Positions 6,539-7,090 of a DNA stretch of 7,090 nt are shown here, in pieces. The translations under genes and the position numbers were made by a program. The stretch is taken from assembly GCA_937982495.1 (NCBI GenBank), contig CALJLX010000141.1, forward strand, positions 1 through 7,090. The letters are read 5' to 3'. Numbering within the stretch: position 1 is the first letter of the stretch; every line of letters starts with the position of its first letter. The stretch is from an uncultured Desulfuromonas sp. (GTDB taxonomy: Bacteria; Desulfobacterota; Desulfuromonadia; Desulfuromonadales; Trichloromonadaceae). The notes beneath the pieces were generated by a model. That model was given only the letters and a program-made list of their open reading frames with translations, made no database searches and was not told the origin of the DNA.

Positions 6539-6630
6539 CCTCCCCCTTTGAAAAAGGGGGAGGGAGGGGGATTTGCGCGTAGGTTCCCGGTGCGAAATCC
6601 CCCCTAGCCCTCCTTTGTTAAAGGGGGAAA
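6539..6630. repeat. Two-armed inverted palindromic repeat, REP/MITE-like
   Basis: Two 34-base arms face each other: 6541-6574 and the reverse complement of 6595-6628, identical at 26 of 34 positions by hand alignment, with a 20-base centre. Each arm is itself a hairpin. On the left CCTCCCCCTTT (6539-6549) pairs with AAAGGGGGAGG (6553-6563); on the right CCTCCTTT (6609-6616) pairs with AAAGGGGG (6620-6627) with one G-T. The inner edges GGGGGATTT and AAATCCCCC also pair. Runs of this kind (AAATCCCCC, CCCCCTTT) are common dispersed repeats in Geobacter-like genomes, as I recall. No coding content and no clear target duplication are seen. It occupies much of the 303-base gap between flgE and motA. 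Confidence 0.75.
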
Positions 6631-6665
6631 TCTTTCGGTCTGGGGTTTTAGGGCGGCGCCGCGGA

Positions 6666-6681
6666 TGGCACGGCATTTGCT
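6666..6681 (+). promoter_or_regulatory. Sigma-54 (RpoN) promoter of motA
   Basis: TGGCAC (6666-6671), five bases, then TTGCT (6677-6681) matches the RpoN consensus TGGCAC-N5-TTGCW at every position. GG at 6667-6668 and GC at 6679-6680 have the strict 10-base gap. The G after TGGCAC also matches the extended consensus. Transcription would begin near 6692, about 53 bases before the motA GTG. Such promoters need an activator ATPase bound upstream; the region holds no site I can name. Confidence 0.85.
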
Positions 6682-6698
6682 CATGACCTGATAGGCAC

Positions 6699-6721
6699 GC
6701 CGGACGGATCGACCGTTCGGC
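6699..6721 (+). promoter_or_regulatory. Leader hairpin of motA
   Basis: GCCGGACGG (6699-6707) pairs with CCGTTCGGC (6713-6721), nine pairs including one G-T, around the loop ATCGA. It would lie within the first 30 bases of the transcript from the sigma-54 promoter. The pyrimidine run CCTTTCTCCC after it is not a true T-tract, so termination is unlikely; transcript protection is more plausible. Confidence 0.4.
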
Positions 6722-6744
6722 CTTTCTCCCTGGGGTAGCCGCTC

Positions 6745-7090
6745 GTGGATCTCTCGACCGTCATCGGAATCGTCGCCTCCTTTGCCCTGATGATCATCGC
6801 CATCATGCTGGGCAGTCCTTTGATATTGTTCATCGACCCTCCGTCGGTGGTCATCGTCGTGGGCGGGACGCTGGGAGCGACCCTGGTTCATTACCCGTTC
6901 AAGGCGGTGTTCGGCGCCATGGGGGTTTTCAAGAAGGCGGTTTTCCATAAGGATACGCCCCCGCAGGAGATCATTGCCCAGTTAATCCAGTTTGCCGGCA
7001 AGGCGCGCAAGGAAGGGATCCTGGCCCTGGAATCTTTTCTCGACGAAGTGAAGGATCCTTTCTTCCAGAAGGCGCTGCAGATGGCGGTGG
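6745..7090 (+). CDS. motA: Flagellar motor stator protein MotA, partial (5' end)
   Basis: MotA with MotB forms the ion-conducting stator in the inner membrane that turns the rotor via FliG. The visible 115 residues run off the window edge; the family is usually 250-290 residues. The reading begins (M)DLSTVIGIVASFALMIIAIM, giving a first membrane helix at about 3-22. A second follows at about 32-50 (PSVVIVVGGTLGATLVHYPF, 33-52), then the cytoplasmic loop. There, R88 and E96 in KARKEGILALE (86-96) have the same spacing as E. coli MotA R90 and E98, the charged residues that interact with FliG. The start is GTG: an in-frame TAG at 6736-6738 closes the frame just upstream and the first ATG (6790) would remove half of helix 1. 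Its ribosome site is weak (GGGGT at 6732-6736). Sequence alone does not tell proton from sodium drive here. motB probably follows outside the window. Confidence 0.92.
   Translation, partial: MDLSTVIGIVASFALMIIAIMLGSPLILFIDPPSVVIVVGGTLGATLVHYPFKAVFGAMGVFKKAVFHKDTPPQEIIAQLIQFAGKARKEGILALESFLDEVKDPFFQKALQMAV

Noticed and set aside
6539..6630. CRISPR-like array
   Set aside because: The two units are inverted, not direct, and there are only two, with no spacer series.
6425..6948. Two minus-strand frames across the flgE-motA gap
   Set aside because: They are built from the terminator and the C/G-run repeat or lie opposite motA; neither gives a plausible protein.

Overview
The window is a stretch of a bacterial flagellar structural gene cluster. 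All recognisable genes lie on the + strand: fliJ, a motE-like gene, fliK, flgD, a small 'flagellar operon protein' gene (TIGR02530 type), flgE, and the 5' part of motA, which runs off the right edge. The gene order, high GC, sigma-54-type promoter signal and a C/G-run palindromic repeat between flgE and motA suggest a deltaproteobacterium of the Desulfuromonadales/Geobacterales type. That taxonomic call is inference; no marker gene is present.

Layout. Positions 5-3115 hold fliJ, motE-like and fliK in a tight row (gaps of 14 and 37 bases). They encode the export-apparatus stalk/chaperone-escort protein, a probable stator or export accessory protein with an N-terminal signal/anchor, and the hook-length ruler. 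A strong intrinsic terminator (3131-3166) ends this unit. The next 135 bases hold a good FliA (sigma-28)-like promoter candidate and a weaker sigma-54-like one. Positions 3302-6441 hold flgD (hook cap), the small TIGR02530-type gene and flgE (hook protein), followed by a second strong terminator (6464-6498). The 303-base gap from flgE to motA (6442-6744) holds that terminator, a two-armed inverted palindromic repeat (6539-6630), a textbook sigma-54 -24/-12 promoter (6666-6681) and a leader hairpin. motA starts at a GTG at 6745.

How the genes work together. FliJ helps deliver export substrates to the flagellar type III gate. FlgD caps the growing hook, FlgE subunits polymerise beneath it, and FliK measures the hook and triggers the switch to filament export. 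MotA, with MotB presumably just downstream, forms the stator that drives rotation; the MotE-like protein may assist stator assembly. The signals seen divide the region into at least three transcription units: an upstream unit ending at fliK, a hook unit flgD-flgE, and a motor unit beginning at motA.

I see no wholly new system here. The points most worth a second look are the enlarged FlgE with flagellin-IN-like repeats, the poorly characterised TIGR02530-type gene, the promoter/terminator architecture, and the intergenic repeat.
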